Source: Sphagnum compactum | Lineage: Eukaryota; Bryophyta; Sphagnopsida; Sphagnales | Reading direction: 5' to 3' | Assembly: GCA_965153455.1 (NCBI GenBank) | Contig: OZ234493.1 | Location: forward strand, 15,676,213 to 15,740,212 | Length of the DNA: 64,000 nucleotides | Shown here: piece after piece, positions 24,396 through 36,465 of the stretch | Numbering within the stretch: the first letter of the stretch is position 1 | Layout of the letters: every line of letters starts with the position of its first letter | Made by a program: the position numbers and the translations under genes | Notes under the pieces: generated by a model | What the model was told of the DNA's origin: nothing | Database searches by the model: none | Seen by the model: only the letters and a program-made list of their open reading frames with translations

Positions 24396-25544
24396 AGGTG
24401 CATGTCTTTTCCAGTCCATGTCAAATCATTAAGGGTGTCTCTTTTACAATTTCATGTTATACCCTTGGTGCTAATTGACTGCTAGTATTGGGTGTCTATC
24501 AAGTATTCAATGCTCGTCATTTTCTTTAAAAATGTTTAGGGTCTTTAGAATAGGTCTCATGTAGAGGATTATTTCCCAATTCAAATTCCACCTTGATTTC
24601 ATTTTCAAGACCCAAATTTTTTTCATTAAGAAGATGAAATGCACTATGCTTCCAAGGTTGCTTCTCAAGGGCGTTGTTGTGAATTGGTTGGTTGTGATAC
24701 CTTGGCTTCTTATAGGCTTGAGAGGTCTAGGTTTCTTGCTGACTGACATTGTTGTTTTTTCTTGACCATACACATGGTGTTGGTTATCAGTAACTAGGAA
24801 TGTGAGAAAATGTTACAGAAGAAACCGAAAGAGTTAATTTCAAATTTAGAGGACTAGTAAACAAAAATAAACACACTAATGAAAACTAGTGCAGTCATGT
24901 CATTATGGCCACCATCATGAATGGTAATGATAATCTACCATTATTTCCCACTAACTAGTCATCTCTGAAATTATGGATCAATCTTTCAATGATCCATTTC
25001 CTATGTTCCATATAAAAATGTCCATGATGGGTGAAGTGAAGATGGATTTACAAGGTGATGGGTTGCTATTGGGAAAAAACTTCCCTTTCTGAATAACATG
25101 AAAAAGGCACCCACAGCTAGATCCATATTTATACCCATTGAGTTTTATTTCTATTATCATGGTTTTCATAATCAATTTAAATTGAACATTGGAATATAAT
25201 TGATAGGAAGGGGTTTGCCAAAACTAGCATGCTTCCATACAACATGCAAAACAAGCTGGCTTTTTATCCCTCTTTCCTTTTCTCTCTGTAGCCTCCCTCT
25301 TTATTCATCCCCCTACTCAAATTTGCAAGAAAAATCACAATAGGAGTATCTAAATCCACAAAAGTTTAAATCCTTGTCTCTTCCTCCTCCTCACCAATGT
25401 AGGGAAGATGAATGCACAAAAACTAAAAACATTTTGGAAAGAAAAAAATCAACAATGTGTCTTTTCATATGCAATTCAATCAAAGGTGTATTTTCCTATC
25501 TAAAAAAATTAAGGGGCACAAATATACATGGTTTGAAGCCGTAG
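24396..25544. other. Gene-free spacer
   Basis: No coding exon, RNA gene or terminal repeat is recognised. It may contain decayed upstream parts of the helicase relic that starts near 25545, but no conserved helicase motif (for example a Walker A GKT) was found. Confidence 0.4.
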
Positions 25545-27160
25545 ACTTTGGATAAATCTACAAAACATAACAAATTTATGGGTGGTCTTGATGTTATAAT
25601 GACAAGTGATTTTTACTAAATTCCACCAATTCGAGATTCAAAGATTTTCAATCAAGAACTGATGGATTCAATATCTTTGGGATGCATCTTTGGCAAAAAA
25701 ACATAAAATGTTATGAATTAAAACAAGACATGTGCCAAAATGATCTTCAATTGATTACTATTTAAAATAGGTTTCGAATAACATCACATACTTTCGAAAA
25801 TATTAGTTTTATTAATCAAATTTGTTTAAAAACATAGCCAATAGATCATACTTTGCCACATTTGTTTTACACAAATGCCAAAATAATTGAACATAACAAA
25901 ATCATGGTGCAAAACACACTAGGTCAAACATTCAGATTTCATGCAAAAGACATTCATTCTGAAACATGTCTTCTACATTTCAAATTACAAATAGTACCAA
26001 GCCAAACAATTAGCTTCGATCATGAATTATCAATTTAAAAAGATATGTTAATTGAATTATGTGCAAAAAATTACATAACATCAAATGGCTTTGTAAATGG
26101 TGTAGATGAAAATTTTAAAGATCATACAGAAACCTTTTCGAAATCATTAATATGAATACATTTTCGAAACCTTCAAATTGGAGTCAACACAAGATTTGAA
26201 AATTCACAAATGTACAAAGAATATTCAATTGGTTGTTGGGTGCATTATATATCACGCACAAAGGTTGACTCTTGATCGCTTAACATTTGATCCATTAGGT
26301 TTAACCCTAAACCCATACACAATGTTATTTTGTATTCATTGAAAAGAAGATTGATATATTTACACCAGTATCGAACAAAAATTTCCATGTATACTCCATT
26401 GTTGATCAAGAAATGTTACATTTAAAAACAACAACACAATATAATCTAACAATTCCTAGCTTGAAATCTTATTGAAAATAGTTTATTATCATACAATCCT
26501 TTAACACTCGTTCATTAAATCTACATTTCCAAGACATCCTTGTGGACCAAAACTTGCTTGCATCACATATTTTTTTGTTTAAATGAAACAAAAAAAAAAA
26601 CATTTATACATACCAAAAAATGTACCATGCCATATTAAATAACAAGTCAAACATCTTATCTTGTTATAATCAACATAAAACAATTCAATACTTTGTGATG
26701 AAATGGTTTCTTTGTCAAACACAACTTTAATAAAAAATTCAAATGTAAAATTCATTATCACAACCTTCAATGAAAATACACGAGATGCTATACATGTAAT
26801 TGTAATTTATAAACCACCAAAAATATAGGTATATTCTTTCATCTCTATTTTAAAACTTATTCTTGAGAAAAGACCTACAAATTGTTAGACTACAATAATT
26901 GGGGATTTTAATATTGACATGTTAAGAAACACATTACAATCAATGGAACTACAAAAATTAATGAACAAATATGGTCTACAAATTGGATCTTTTGAAATAA
27001 CCACTATTTATAACATTCAAATTGATCACATATGGACCAATGTGCTATCACAACATTGCATTTTTATCAACTGAAGCTTATTGAACAAATCATAAACCCA
27101 TACACATTGCATTCAAATTACCGGACCATGTCCCAAAATTTTACCCTACAAAATGAGATT
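25545..27160 (+). pseudogene. Relic of PIF1-like helicase fused to endonuclease (Helitron2/Helentron type)
   Basis: Reading across several stops and frame changes, conserved blocks appear in helicase order. They are MGGLDVIMTSDFY followed by IPPIRD near 25580-25640 (helicase II/III region), LFYTNAKIIEHNK near 25860, ITSNGFVNGVDENF near 26080, LTLDRLTFDPLGLT near 26265 and FTPVSNKNFHVYSIVDQE near 26355. An endonuclease-type part follows: NTRSLNLHFQDILVDQNLL (26510), then IIGDFNIDML (26900) with the GDFN motif, then IQIDHIWTN (27015). A PIF1 helicase followed by an exonuclease-endonuclease-phosphatase domain is the layout of Helentron-type rolling-circle elements. The Rep domain was not seen. 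The region cannot encode a working protein. Confidence 0.72.
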
Positions 27161-27487
27161 CATCACATTCAGGATTATTCAAACATATATTATCAAGTTC
27201 TTAATTCGGCAAGGCTTACATGTCGTGACACTCTTGTTTTTAACACCCCTCAAACAAAGGAGGACAAAATGATGCTAGGTAATGTAATTCCCATCATCAA
27301 TCAATTAGAGACAAAAAAACATAAAAAATCAAAGCAGGTCTATATGATTTGCAAATTTAATATTTCTAGGGTTGAATATGCCCACTAAAATGTAGCACTC
27401 AAGAGGGGGAAAGGTATTAGATTAGGTACTAGATCTGTTTACCAAGAGGCTTCATGATTAAAAAATGGGAAGATACTATTGATTGGA

Positions 27488-29152
27488 TTAGGTACTAAGT
27501 ACTTTGCGCTTGAGGACCACAAGGAGGAGACTCGTACTGAAAATCTTGTATTCTTGTTGGGCTTTAGGGTCGGAAAGGAGGGAGGTGACACGAGCTGTTA
27601 TGCATCGCTGGTAGCGAACGTAGAATTCGTCGGTGTTGTGTCGGCCCATGTGTGCCTCCATGATGGGGCCAAGCATCGCCCTCACCCATGCAGACAAAAA
27701 TGTAGCGAAGGATTTGGGGAATTGTAGCATGTGCATTAGTTCGTCCTGAGGGCAGATGCTGTAGTCATCCCACAATTGCAAATATTGGATGTCAAAGGCA
27801 CCACACTTGATGATTGATGCCTCCACCTCCTCCTTTGAACGGCGATACATGGGGACGTTAAATGTGTCTCTTGTTTCAACAGTTATCACTCCCTGTGCGT
27901 GCAAACAACCATGATCCAGAAAGATGTAAAAGATTTGAATTGTCAATCTATTGAGAACTTGAACAACACGATGGATTTTTAGTCTGCAACTTTTTTGAAA
28001 GATTGCACCTTGTCTTGCAAGGCAGAGACAATGACTTTCTACTTGTGTTTCATCAAAAAATTGGTTCACCAAGAGCATAGAGTATTGTGTTCTTTACATA
28101 CGTCGTCAATGAGGTTGTTCCAAGCATTTTCGAAGTCAGAACCAACAAAACAGCAATGGTGACATTCGGGGTTGGTTTGGTTTTCAGGGTTGGCTGGGTC
28201 CTGACGGCTAGTGAAGTACGCGAACACGATACCACCAGGTGCCATTTCAACAGCACGACTACTGAGAAAGTTGTCCAAGTCAAGCATGCTTTGTTGAGCA
28301 AACTCTCGTGCAATAGTAGGGTTGCTACCAAGAATCCAAGAGCGGCCTTTGTTGTAAAGTGGAGAATTCGGATCTGTCAGTGCTGCTGGTATCTGCGTGC
28401 ACAACCAACAAGAGTAGTCTCGTCAATGATTTATTAATCACCATGACGATTGTGAAATTTGTTAATATTCAATTGGTGTAGATGTGCATGGTGAATTGAT
28501 CTAAAAATTCATATTTCTAAATAGTCCTATGTACATGAGTTAACAATCTTCAAGACGCAAAACATTGGATCAGAATGGTGGAGTAATTGAACATCAATCA
28601 ATCTACCTGAGACATCCAGTGCAAGGAAAACGTGGATATTACGAAATGCATGCTCTCCTTGGGCAACAAACGGTTGTAGAATGATCCTCCCATCATTGCT
28701 GAGAAGTAGTTGCGAGCTCTTCCAACATTGGCGCCATTGACCGATCCAGCTAAATCCTTGGCATTTTTGGCCTCTGACGCCAATAGCTGAACAAGGTTAT
28801 TGAAATCATTCCCAGGCAAGTCCATGAAGGAAACAAGCATCTCCGGCATGCAAGTGACATGACCATTATTTTCGCTAGCGTCGAGGTACTTATCAATGAT
28901 GCACTTCACAATGAAGTTCACGTAACTTATGGAGTTTCTCCCAGTGGAGCAACCGAAATCAGCAATATGCAAAGGACCTTGTTTCGGCAGACTCATCTGC
29001 TTAACAGCTTCGGCCATTAACGGCTCCAACGTCTTGATTGAAGATGCTTGTAGCACCCCCATCCGCTGGTAACTGAATTCTCCATCACCACCCACCATGG
29101 AAATAATTTTCCCCAGCTTCACGTCGGTCACCTGCATTCCCGATTCCACCAT
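27488..29152 (-). CDS. SABATH family carboxyl methyltransferase, copy B
   Basis: Three exons on the - strand: 29152-28607 (182 codons), 28392-28102 (97 codons) and 27892-27488 (134 codons plus stop). All introns are phase 0 and about 210 bp, giving 413 residues, slightly longer than the usual 350-400. Motifs match copy A: GGDGEFSYQ, ADFGCSTGRNS, DLPGNDFN, GSFYNRLLP, LHWMSQ, SPLYNKGRSWI. The start MVESGM at 29152 is chosen because it precedes the conserved SAM segment by a normal distance; an upstream in-frame ATG at 29182 is possible. Exon 3 is about 77% identical to copy A by eye. Introns, 5' flank and about 90 bp of 3' flank are also recognisably shared. No frameshift or stop is seen, so both copies look intact. 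Substrate unknown. Confidence 0.92.
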
Positions 29153-29743
29153 TGCTGTAAATCCAAGATACGTTTCAATCACGAAAACAAAATAAAATAA
29201 GAATTATACACACTTCCTTTAAGATACACCACTTGTAAACTAAGAGAGTCTTTCCCTAAATCTTCACGGTCATGTAGTACTACTCTGCTTCAGGACTCGT
29301 GTTTTTCCTGTTACAAAACACAAAAGACTGCTGTACAAATACAAGAACGGCCCCTTTCTCTCTCTCTTTCTTTCTTTCACTTCCTCAACTCGGCTGCTGT
29401 GGGCACTGGGTACTGCTTATATCTTTCGTAAACTCAAGGAATTTTTTATACTACATTGGTGGTGTGAATGGGTGCACATTTGTTGGGGGCAGGGGAGGCG
29501 CCATAATACATCACTAGTAATTACTCCATCTTCTTTAAGAGAAAGATGGATGGGGCCAAGAGTAGATAATCAAAAGCAATTATACAATTCAAATACACCC
29601 ATGTGCACATGTAAGATTGGCCACTAAACACGATGATGATGATACTAAAATTATCTGTAAAGTCATGCCCTGTCGGGCCTGAGTTGCACCCCCCATTTTA
29701 ATGCTTGATCCCCCATTTCCTGGTTGTTATCCACAAATCCATC

Positions 29744-30072
29744 AAATTTTATTGGCTTTACCTACCAAGGCGAGGATATTGTGTCGCGATTCATTATAGA
29801 GTATAGTAGCTTAAGGGATGTTGGCCCATACTAGGTAACAGGTCTATTTTTATATGAGAATTATTCAAAGATTATATGTTGGCTTGTATTGAAAGTTAAG
29901 ATTAATTGCACAGTTATAATGTCATGAATGATTTTGGTTTCTTTTAGAGGATTTTTTGAAGATTATATTTTTGCATGGTGAAATATTTGAGTTTTCATCA
30001 TTCTACTGTTGCCTTAAGATACCTTTTAATGTAAATGGCAAGGCCACAGTGTGACTGATCCCTTGTTTAAAT
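29744..30072 (-). repeat. Dispersed repeat, copy 2
   Basis: This is the reverse-complement partner of 4530-4866, with substitutions and small indels spread evenly. It lies about 470 bp upstream of SABATH copy B (past its promoter end), while copy 1 lies some 4 kb beyond the 3' end of SABATH copy A. It is therefore not part of the SABATH duplication. Confidence 0.7.
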
Positions 30073-32861
30073 AAAGGTATGAAATACTGAGACTCAGCAT
30101 TAAATGCACCAGGCTCCAGAACATTTATAGTTACAGTACACATAGCAGCAGCAGTGATTGCTTGAAGGCGTTCAGGAAAAGAAAGGACAGTGCAAACTCA
30201 GTTGAGCACCAAATTTGCTCCTAAACTGAGTTTCATGCCCGGTTAAAGCCCAGTGTAGTTTTTTTCCCCTTGTTTTTTGAAATCTATCCCCTATGTGACT
30301 AAACAGGGGGTTCCGGTGCCGTCTTTTCCTTACTTTACGATTAACTTTACTATGACCCCAAATTTCTGCCCTTGCCATTAGCCCAGGCCAAAAATTGGTG
30401 ACCAACAGTTTTGGAAAGAGAAATTTCATGCAGCTAATGGGAAGGCTCAGCATGCACTCACAACCGGGCCTATTTTTTCCTTCTGGGGGTGGGTTTGGGT
30501 GGCGGAAGTTATTGTTTTGTTTTTCCCCTTGTTCTCAATATGTTCCCACCATTTTCTCATCAAGTTCCCAAAGGATTCCCAAGTTCCTAAGGTGTTCCCA
30601 AATGCATTTCCCAAGATGTTCCCAATAACACCTAGGTTTTATCCTATATGGTTTGCTCAAAGTTGAGCTCCTCTGTATAGAAATTAAGAAGGTGAAATCA
30701 AGGGGTGCACATTTTAAATTTTTAAATTTTTTGTTGTCTAAATTATTTGGATGAGTGTTTACTGAAGTGTTCCTGATGTGTATGCATACTTCCATAGTTT
30801 AATTAATGCACCATGAAAAATTTGATAAAAAAACGTAGAAAAAAGTCCTTGCACAATTGACACAAATTCCCCTTTCTTTGGTGAGGATTTTAGTCATTGA
30901 AGGAGTGTGGGTTGCATCACTGAAAATCGCTGCATTTTTTCATCGTCAAATTTTGATAATCAATAGATCTTGAAAACCAAGCAGCTTAAGAAACAAACTT
31001 AGTTTATTGATCGCATTAAGATTTATATTCCATAGTTTTAAAGTGAGTCTCATCAATGATGAAACCCTATCCATATGTGTAAAGCCCGAGGCTTGTTTAC
31101 GAAAAAACTATTCTCGTGGTATCCCTATCACTAGTTTCTTTATTCCAAGTAATACTAATCAATAGAAATTTGTCAAAAAAATTTGTTTCTATTTTGTGGT
31201 TGGGGTCCAAAGAAATGCTTCTATTGGGGGCATGCCCAGTGGTCCAAATTTTTTGCTGATGGGCCAATCAGTATGGCTCCATTTAAAAAAAAGAGAAAGT
31301 TGTGAGTGCACCCATGATCTAATTAATATGAATCACACTATGTCCCCAAATTACATATTGTTGTAATGATAAATGTATTGTGTAGCAGAATGACTTAGAA
31401 AATTATTTTTCTTGTGATCCCCCTCCTACCACCAAAGCATTTGACAAGTGTTTTTTTTAGCCTCCGACTTCTAGTTTCAGTTTTGTTTGTTATGTAATAC
31501 AAAAACCGATCATGCACAATCAAAGAACAAAAAAATCTCAAAGGGAAAGAAAATCATGTTCATACATAGTAAATAGTACAATGGTTCCAAACTAAACCAA
31601 ACCAGCATCTACACTACACTGGTACCTTCACCTTCTTGAGTAAGGCCGATGAGAGCTAATAAGCAACAAAGGAAATGTTAAAATAAAATAAAATAAAAGC
31701 ATAATTTTGACAATAGGCTAATAGAAATGAAAGCAATGAACATTTTTACATTATAACTTCATCAAATATAGGATAAACTTTCTCGGTGTATCAAAATACA
31801 CTTCTCATTAAGTTTGATTGGGGGCATGGTCTATTTCATTTAGTTTCTATAATCATACAAAAATATTACCAGCATACCTTACAGCTTTCTAGCTTTTTAC
31901 CTTACATTTTAAGGTTTGCAAACCCAATTGTAACTCCCTATTCATAAGCACAACCAAAACTTTTTAATTTCTTGTGAGATTGTTTTTCGCACATATTTAG
32001 TGTCAAACCAACCATTGATTTGCAATAGACCAATTGGTATCATATTCATATTTCATACTCAAGTTGAGACAACATTGGCCTTGTACACAAATAAAAAGCT
32101 ACATAGTTTGTGGGCCACAACATTGAACCAAACCGTCTCACAACATTTTATTTTATTATTATCATTTTTTAACAAAATTAGGTTGTTGAAATTTAATGAA
32201 TCAAGGCCAAAAGTACAAAGCCACACACATGCATGTAGACACACAAAGTTATATTACAATTCCTCTCGTATAATACATGTTCCTGTTTCAAGCATTCAAG
32301 TCAAGATTGGACAAAGAACCCGAATGAATGTCGTGATAAATAATATATCAATTTGTTTGCAAAGAGAAACTCTCCATGAAACCTACCTAGAGGTACACTG
32401 CTTTTTAATTATCATATCTCAAGTGATGAAATTCTAATTCTTTTCTATGATCTATATATTAATTTAATACCTTTTTTATTACCTAATTTTCTAATGAACA
32501 TCTATTTGAAAACTATGTAATAAAGATATTCGTAAAGTGATGTTGAGTTTCGCCCGGTGTCTCATGCCCTATTTCATGTTATTAGCCCTAGTACCTTGCT
32601 CAAGTTACCCTAAAGTTACCCAAACAAGAAGCCACAATGGAAAACACATGGTGATATAAAAAGTTGACTGAATTTGGGGGCATTATTCATGTTGCTGGAA
32701 TGCTCTCCGTGAGTCAGATTCCTTTCATAGAATTTATTTCACAATTTCCAGAGCTAAGGTGTGGAAAATATTAGTTTTTGAGTGCATTTTGTTGCTGGAA
32801 ATTCAAACAGATTGCAAAAAATGTGTTTGGAAGAAAAAATCAGTTGAGCCCTCAATGTGTC
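30073..32861. other. Gene-free DNA with a GTTCCCAA-rich patch
   Basis: No gene recognised. At 30530-30630 the word GTTCCCAA and variants recur every 10-20 bp. The same style of patch recurs at 63790-63895, pointing to a shared minor repeat family. The rest is AT-rich with short frames of no recognisable content. Confidence 0.45.
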
Positions 32862-32969
32862 CACACTTGGGCCAATGGCACATGCTATACACGAGTGTAC
32901 AGAAAAAGGCACATGTTAATATGTCTGTACATGTCCATTAATGTTGCTTGTGCCATTGGCCCAAGTGTG
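32862..32969. repeat. 21-bp perfect inverted repeat (hairpin)
   Basis: CACACTTGGGCCAATGGCAC(A) at 32862-32882 is the exact reverse complement of 32949-32969, with a 66-bp loop. It could be a very small foldback/MITE. No clear target duplication was found. Confidence 0.7.
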
Positions 32970-33536
32970 AACTGGACTCTGTGATTGATCCAAGTGTGAA
33001 TAGCATATTGACAATAGAGCCCTAGTGTAAAAATATCATTTTAGATTTTACGTTAATTTTCAACAATGAAAATAACTCAAAATTCAATATCATTTGCACC
33101 TTATGTTAAAAAATTTCCAAATCACCTTCATTAAATCCTACTCATGGAAGGTTTTCCAACAATACTGAGAGTGCACGCAAATACCCTTATAAATTTTAGT
33201 TTTGATTTAAATGAATTTTTTGGTGAAGATTTGAATATTCAATAACTTTTTTCATCATAGGTCAAAACATTATGAAACCAACTCAATGGACCTCTACTCA
33301 TCAAGGGCTTTCCAATGGTATCAAGAGTGTGACATTGTCACACCATGGTTTGAAAGATCTCAATGTGACAAACAAAACAAACAAACAACCTTCTTTCATA
33401 GTACATAGATGTAGGTGAATATGGGAAATAAGTGAGGTCATTTAGACTGGGAAGAGGTAGGTTTGGATGGCGCACAGTTAGACAGTACTTTCTTATTATG
33501 TAAAATTAAAAATTTTGTTTGTTTTAGGAAAATTTG

Positions 33537-33739
33537 AAATTCACACCTTTTTTGGTTAAATTCACACCCTTTCTTCGCGCGTTGAAGAGTGTCGACACGT
33601 GAAGAGTGCCGACACGGAGATACGACTTGATAACGTGCTGGTGTCCTTCCACCCTTGTGGTACTGGCGCTGCCAAATTGGGGAAACTCGATAAACAATCA
33701 AAGAAAGGGTGTGAATTTAACCAAAAAAGGTGTGAATTT
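33537..33739. mobile_element. Foldback/MITE-like element with 39-bp perfect inverted arms
   Basis: The arm 33537-33575 (beginning AAATTCACACCTTTTTTGG) is the exact reverse complement of 33701-33739. Each arm holds two direct copies of ATTCACACC. The 125-bp centre contains GAAGAGTGTCGACACG and a near repeat. Total 203 bp. Flanks are AT-rich and no unambiguous target duplication is visible. It sits about 450 bp upstream of the RPS24 telo-box. Confidence 0.75.
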
Positions 33740-34185
33740 AAAATTTTTCTTGTTTTAAATTACAATTTGTTTTTTGAGTAATGTGCCACTTTTGTGGTTA
33801 TTTAACCTGCAGGCAGTTGTGACTTTTGAACTCCTCAATAACTTGCCACTTTGGTTGTCTTCACTTCTTTGAATTACACAAGCCATTTTACAGTAACATG
33901 TCACGTGTTGTGGCTTTTTACGTGCGTTAGACTGCTTTGGTGAGAAAACTCGGATTTGAAGTTATAATACGCCACTTTTGGCTCTCTCCACTGGTTTCGT
34001 TTTCAGTTTTATAAACCCTTTCCAATAAAATGATACATTTATGGCTTTTTACCTGGACGCGGCGTTTTGTGTGACAGGAGTTTCTAAGGACCGGAAAATG
34101 TTTTGTAAACTTGCGGTTCAGATCTTCCACATGTGGCAATGGACGGCCCATATTCTTCGTTCCTGAGTTTCTAGGGCTCGGAGAG

Positions 34186-34200
34186 TTAGGGTTAGGGTTT
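34186..34200 (+). promoter_or_regulatory. Telo-box of RPS24
   Basis: TTAGGGTTAGGGTTT lies 128 bp before the RPS24 start codon. Telo-boxes near the transcription start are a known shared feature of plant ribosomal protein genes, usually acting with a second element (site II or tef box). Those partners were not identified here. Confidence 0.7.
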
Positions 34201-34327
34201 GGGGATGAGGGTTCTTTGAGGGGCTGTGGAGTTCAAGGTTTCTCTTTTTCGCTGCGCGCTTCGCTGGTCGTCGAGTCTTGGAAGGAGCAGCAGTAGCGGC
34301 TGCGGCGGTGGCAGTAGCGTCGTAACC

Positions 34328-36465
34328 ATGGCCGAGAGGGCGTGCACCGTGCGAACACGCAAGTTCATGACCAACCGGCTGCTAGCCCGCAAGCAGTTTG
34401 TAAGTGACTCCTTGTAGCCCTTTCCGTTTTGTGTTGTTTTCTTCCTCCATAGAGAACAATGGTGATGGCCGTTACTCGCAAGTTTGTGGCGGGCGATGTT
34501 ATGGAAGTATGGGTACTCTTCAAAGTTTGTGACGGGCGATGTGATGGAAAGATGGCTAGTCTTCGAGTTTGTGGCGGGCGATGCGATGGAAGTATGGCTA
34601 CTTTGGGAGCTTTCGGAATAAAAGGAAATGGGGGAGAAGCCACCTGCTAGGTCCTTTGATCTTCGGGGTCGACCTTAGTGGCTGGTTTTGCTACAAGCTC
34701 GTGCACGTAGGCGGATGACTCTGACTGAGAGGAGAGCTATACTGTTGGTGATTCTTTGGGGAAAAAAAGTGTTTTCTTTTAATTGTGTGAGTTTCTCAGC
34801 GTAGAAACACTTATTAGTTTCAACTTGTAGAATACGACATTCATGAATTACAATTGGGAATGAAAATAGAGCGTTAAGAGAACATCGTGCCACTCCTTTT
34901 GTCCTTGAGGACCATCTTACAAATTTATTGTTTTGGCTGTGTTATTGTGAGGATGGATATATTGGGATTATGTACTGGAAAGTGCCTCATTTCTGGTTGG
35001 GGGAAGTTTTGAAGATGGTGTCTTGGCTCTGCAGGTCATTGATGTTCTTCATCCTGGCCGAGCCAATGTCTCAAAGGTGCGAATGTTTCAGCTGAAAATG
35101 AAATGTATTTTTCATCTAGAATTATTGTGTCTCCAGCTGAGCTTGACGAGCCTGGTGTGTTCTAGTTCTATTGGACATCCAGTCAACTAGAAGACTGGAG
35201 CAGGCTTTTGCTGGGATTAGGGCTGTCGAAGACTTCTCACCTTTGCCACCAGTCACTTCGAGATTGAGCCAAACTGAGTGGAAGTCCCTTGCCATTGCAT
35301 GTGATTAGAATTGTGGTCACTTGTCAATTTACTCTTCTGTAGCACACAACTTCCAAGGTTCAAATTATGCAAAAGCAGTGAACTCCAGGGTTTTTAGTTT
35401 CTTTTGCAGATGAATATATTGGTGTGCTTCTGTGTTCTTTTGGAGTGGCTTTGTTGTTGATAAAGTGGAAAAAAATACTCAACTTAATGTACAGGCAGAG
35501 CTGAAGGAGAAGCTTTCGAAGGTTTATGATGTGCGGGATCCTCAATCCATTTTTGTCTTCGGCTTCCGGACTCAGTTTGGAGGTGGCAAGTCAACTGGAT
35601 TCGGCCTAATCTATGACAGTGTTGATGCTGCGAAGAAATTTGAGCCCAAATATCGACTCATCCGAGTATGTTTGTTTCTGCCTCTTGCTTCTTCTAGACT
35701 ATTGCTGCAGACTAGTTGAGGGGAGCTTACATGGATTCACAAGGTACATGAGCTGAAGATGTGTAATTCTCAGTGGACACTGTACTACTTCTCATGTCCT
35801 GCCACAGTGATCGTTCGCTACTCCTGTAACTACACCATTGTCTGGTGACAGTGTGCCCCGGCTTATCTGATTCCTTGGTTTCTTCTGTGTTAATGAAGTT
35901 TGCCTGGGTCATGTGCAGAATGGTTTGGCAACAAAGGTGGAGAAATCAAGGAAGCAAATGAAGGAACGGAAAAACAGGGCCAAGAAGATCAGAGGTGTCA
36001 AGAAGGTAATGGTTCTCTCCCTCCCCCTACCCGCCCATTTTATGTATTGTGTTTACCCTCTAATTCCTAGTGTCATTGAGGTTTGAGAACAGAGTATTTT
36101 CCTATAGACAGTTTCTATAAGTACATGAATGATTAATATGAGTGGTTCCACTTAGCCCTGATATTATGCATCATTTGATTTGAGCTTTGAGTTTTGAGGC
36201 AGTTATTCAAGGAGACTATCCTCATTCCAGATATTAAGATATTTGCATTGATGATTGTTGCTCTCGACACATTAGAGAATCCTTTCAGTTTGATTGAATG
36301 TTGACTACTTCTCGACCTCATGGTCTTTTCATATTGATCCTCTACTTTGAAGGTTGCTTAGGTATAAACTTTGCAAGTGTTGTTCAATCTGGAAATTTCA
36401 TATTTTTTGTCTTCTTTCTTTTTGTGCAGACAAAGGCTTCAGATGCAGCAAAGAAGAAGAAGTAA
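34328..36465 (+). CDS. RPS24: 40S ribosomal protein S24 (eS24)
   Basis: eS24 is a small-subunit ribosomal protein needed for processing of the 18S rRNA precursor. Five exons: 34328-34399, 35035-35076, 35495-35665, 35919-36005 and 36430-36465. All are phase 0, giving 135 residues (family 130-138). Hallmarks: [19 protein letters not shown] at the N-terminus, [46 protein letters not shown] and a basic C-terminal tail ([15 protein letters not shown] ... KKKK) typical of rRNA contact. Every intron has GT/AG ends. The ATG has a plant-like context (AACCATGGC). No defects seen. Confidence 0.97.

Noticed and set aside
27032-27388. 118-codon + strand frame as a separate gene
   Set aside because: It overlaps the end of the helicase-endonuclease relic in another frame; the conserved endonuclease residues are in the neighbouring frame.
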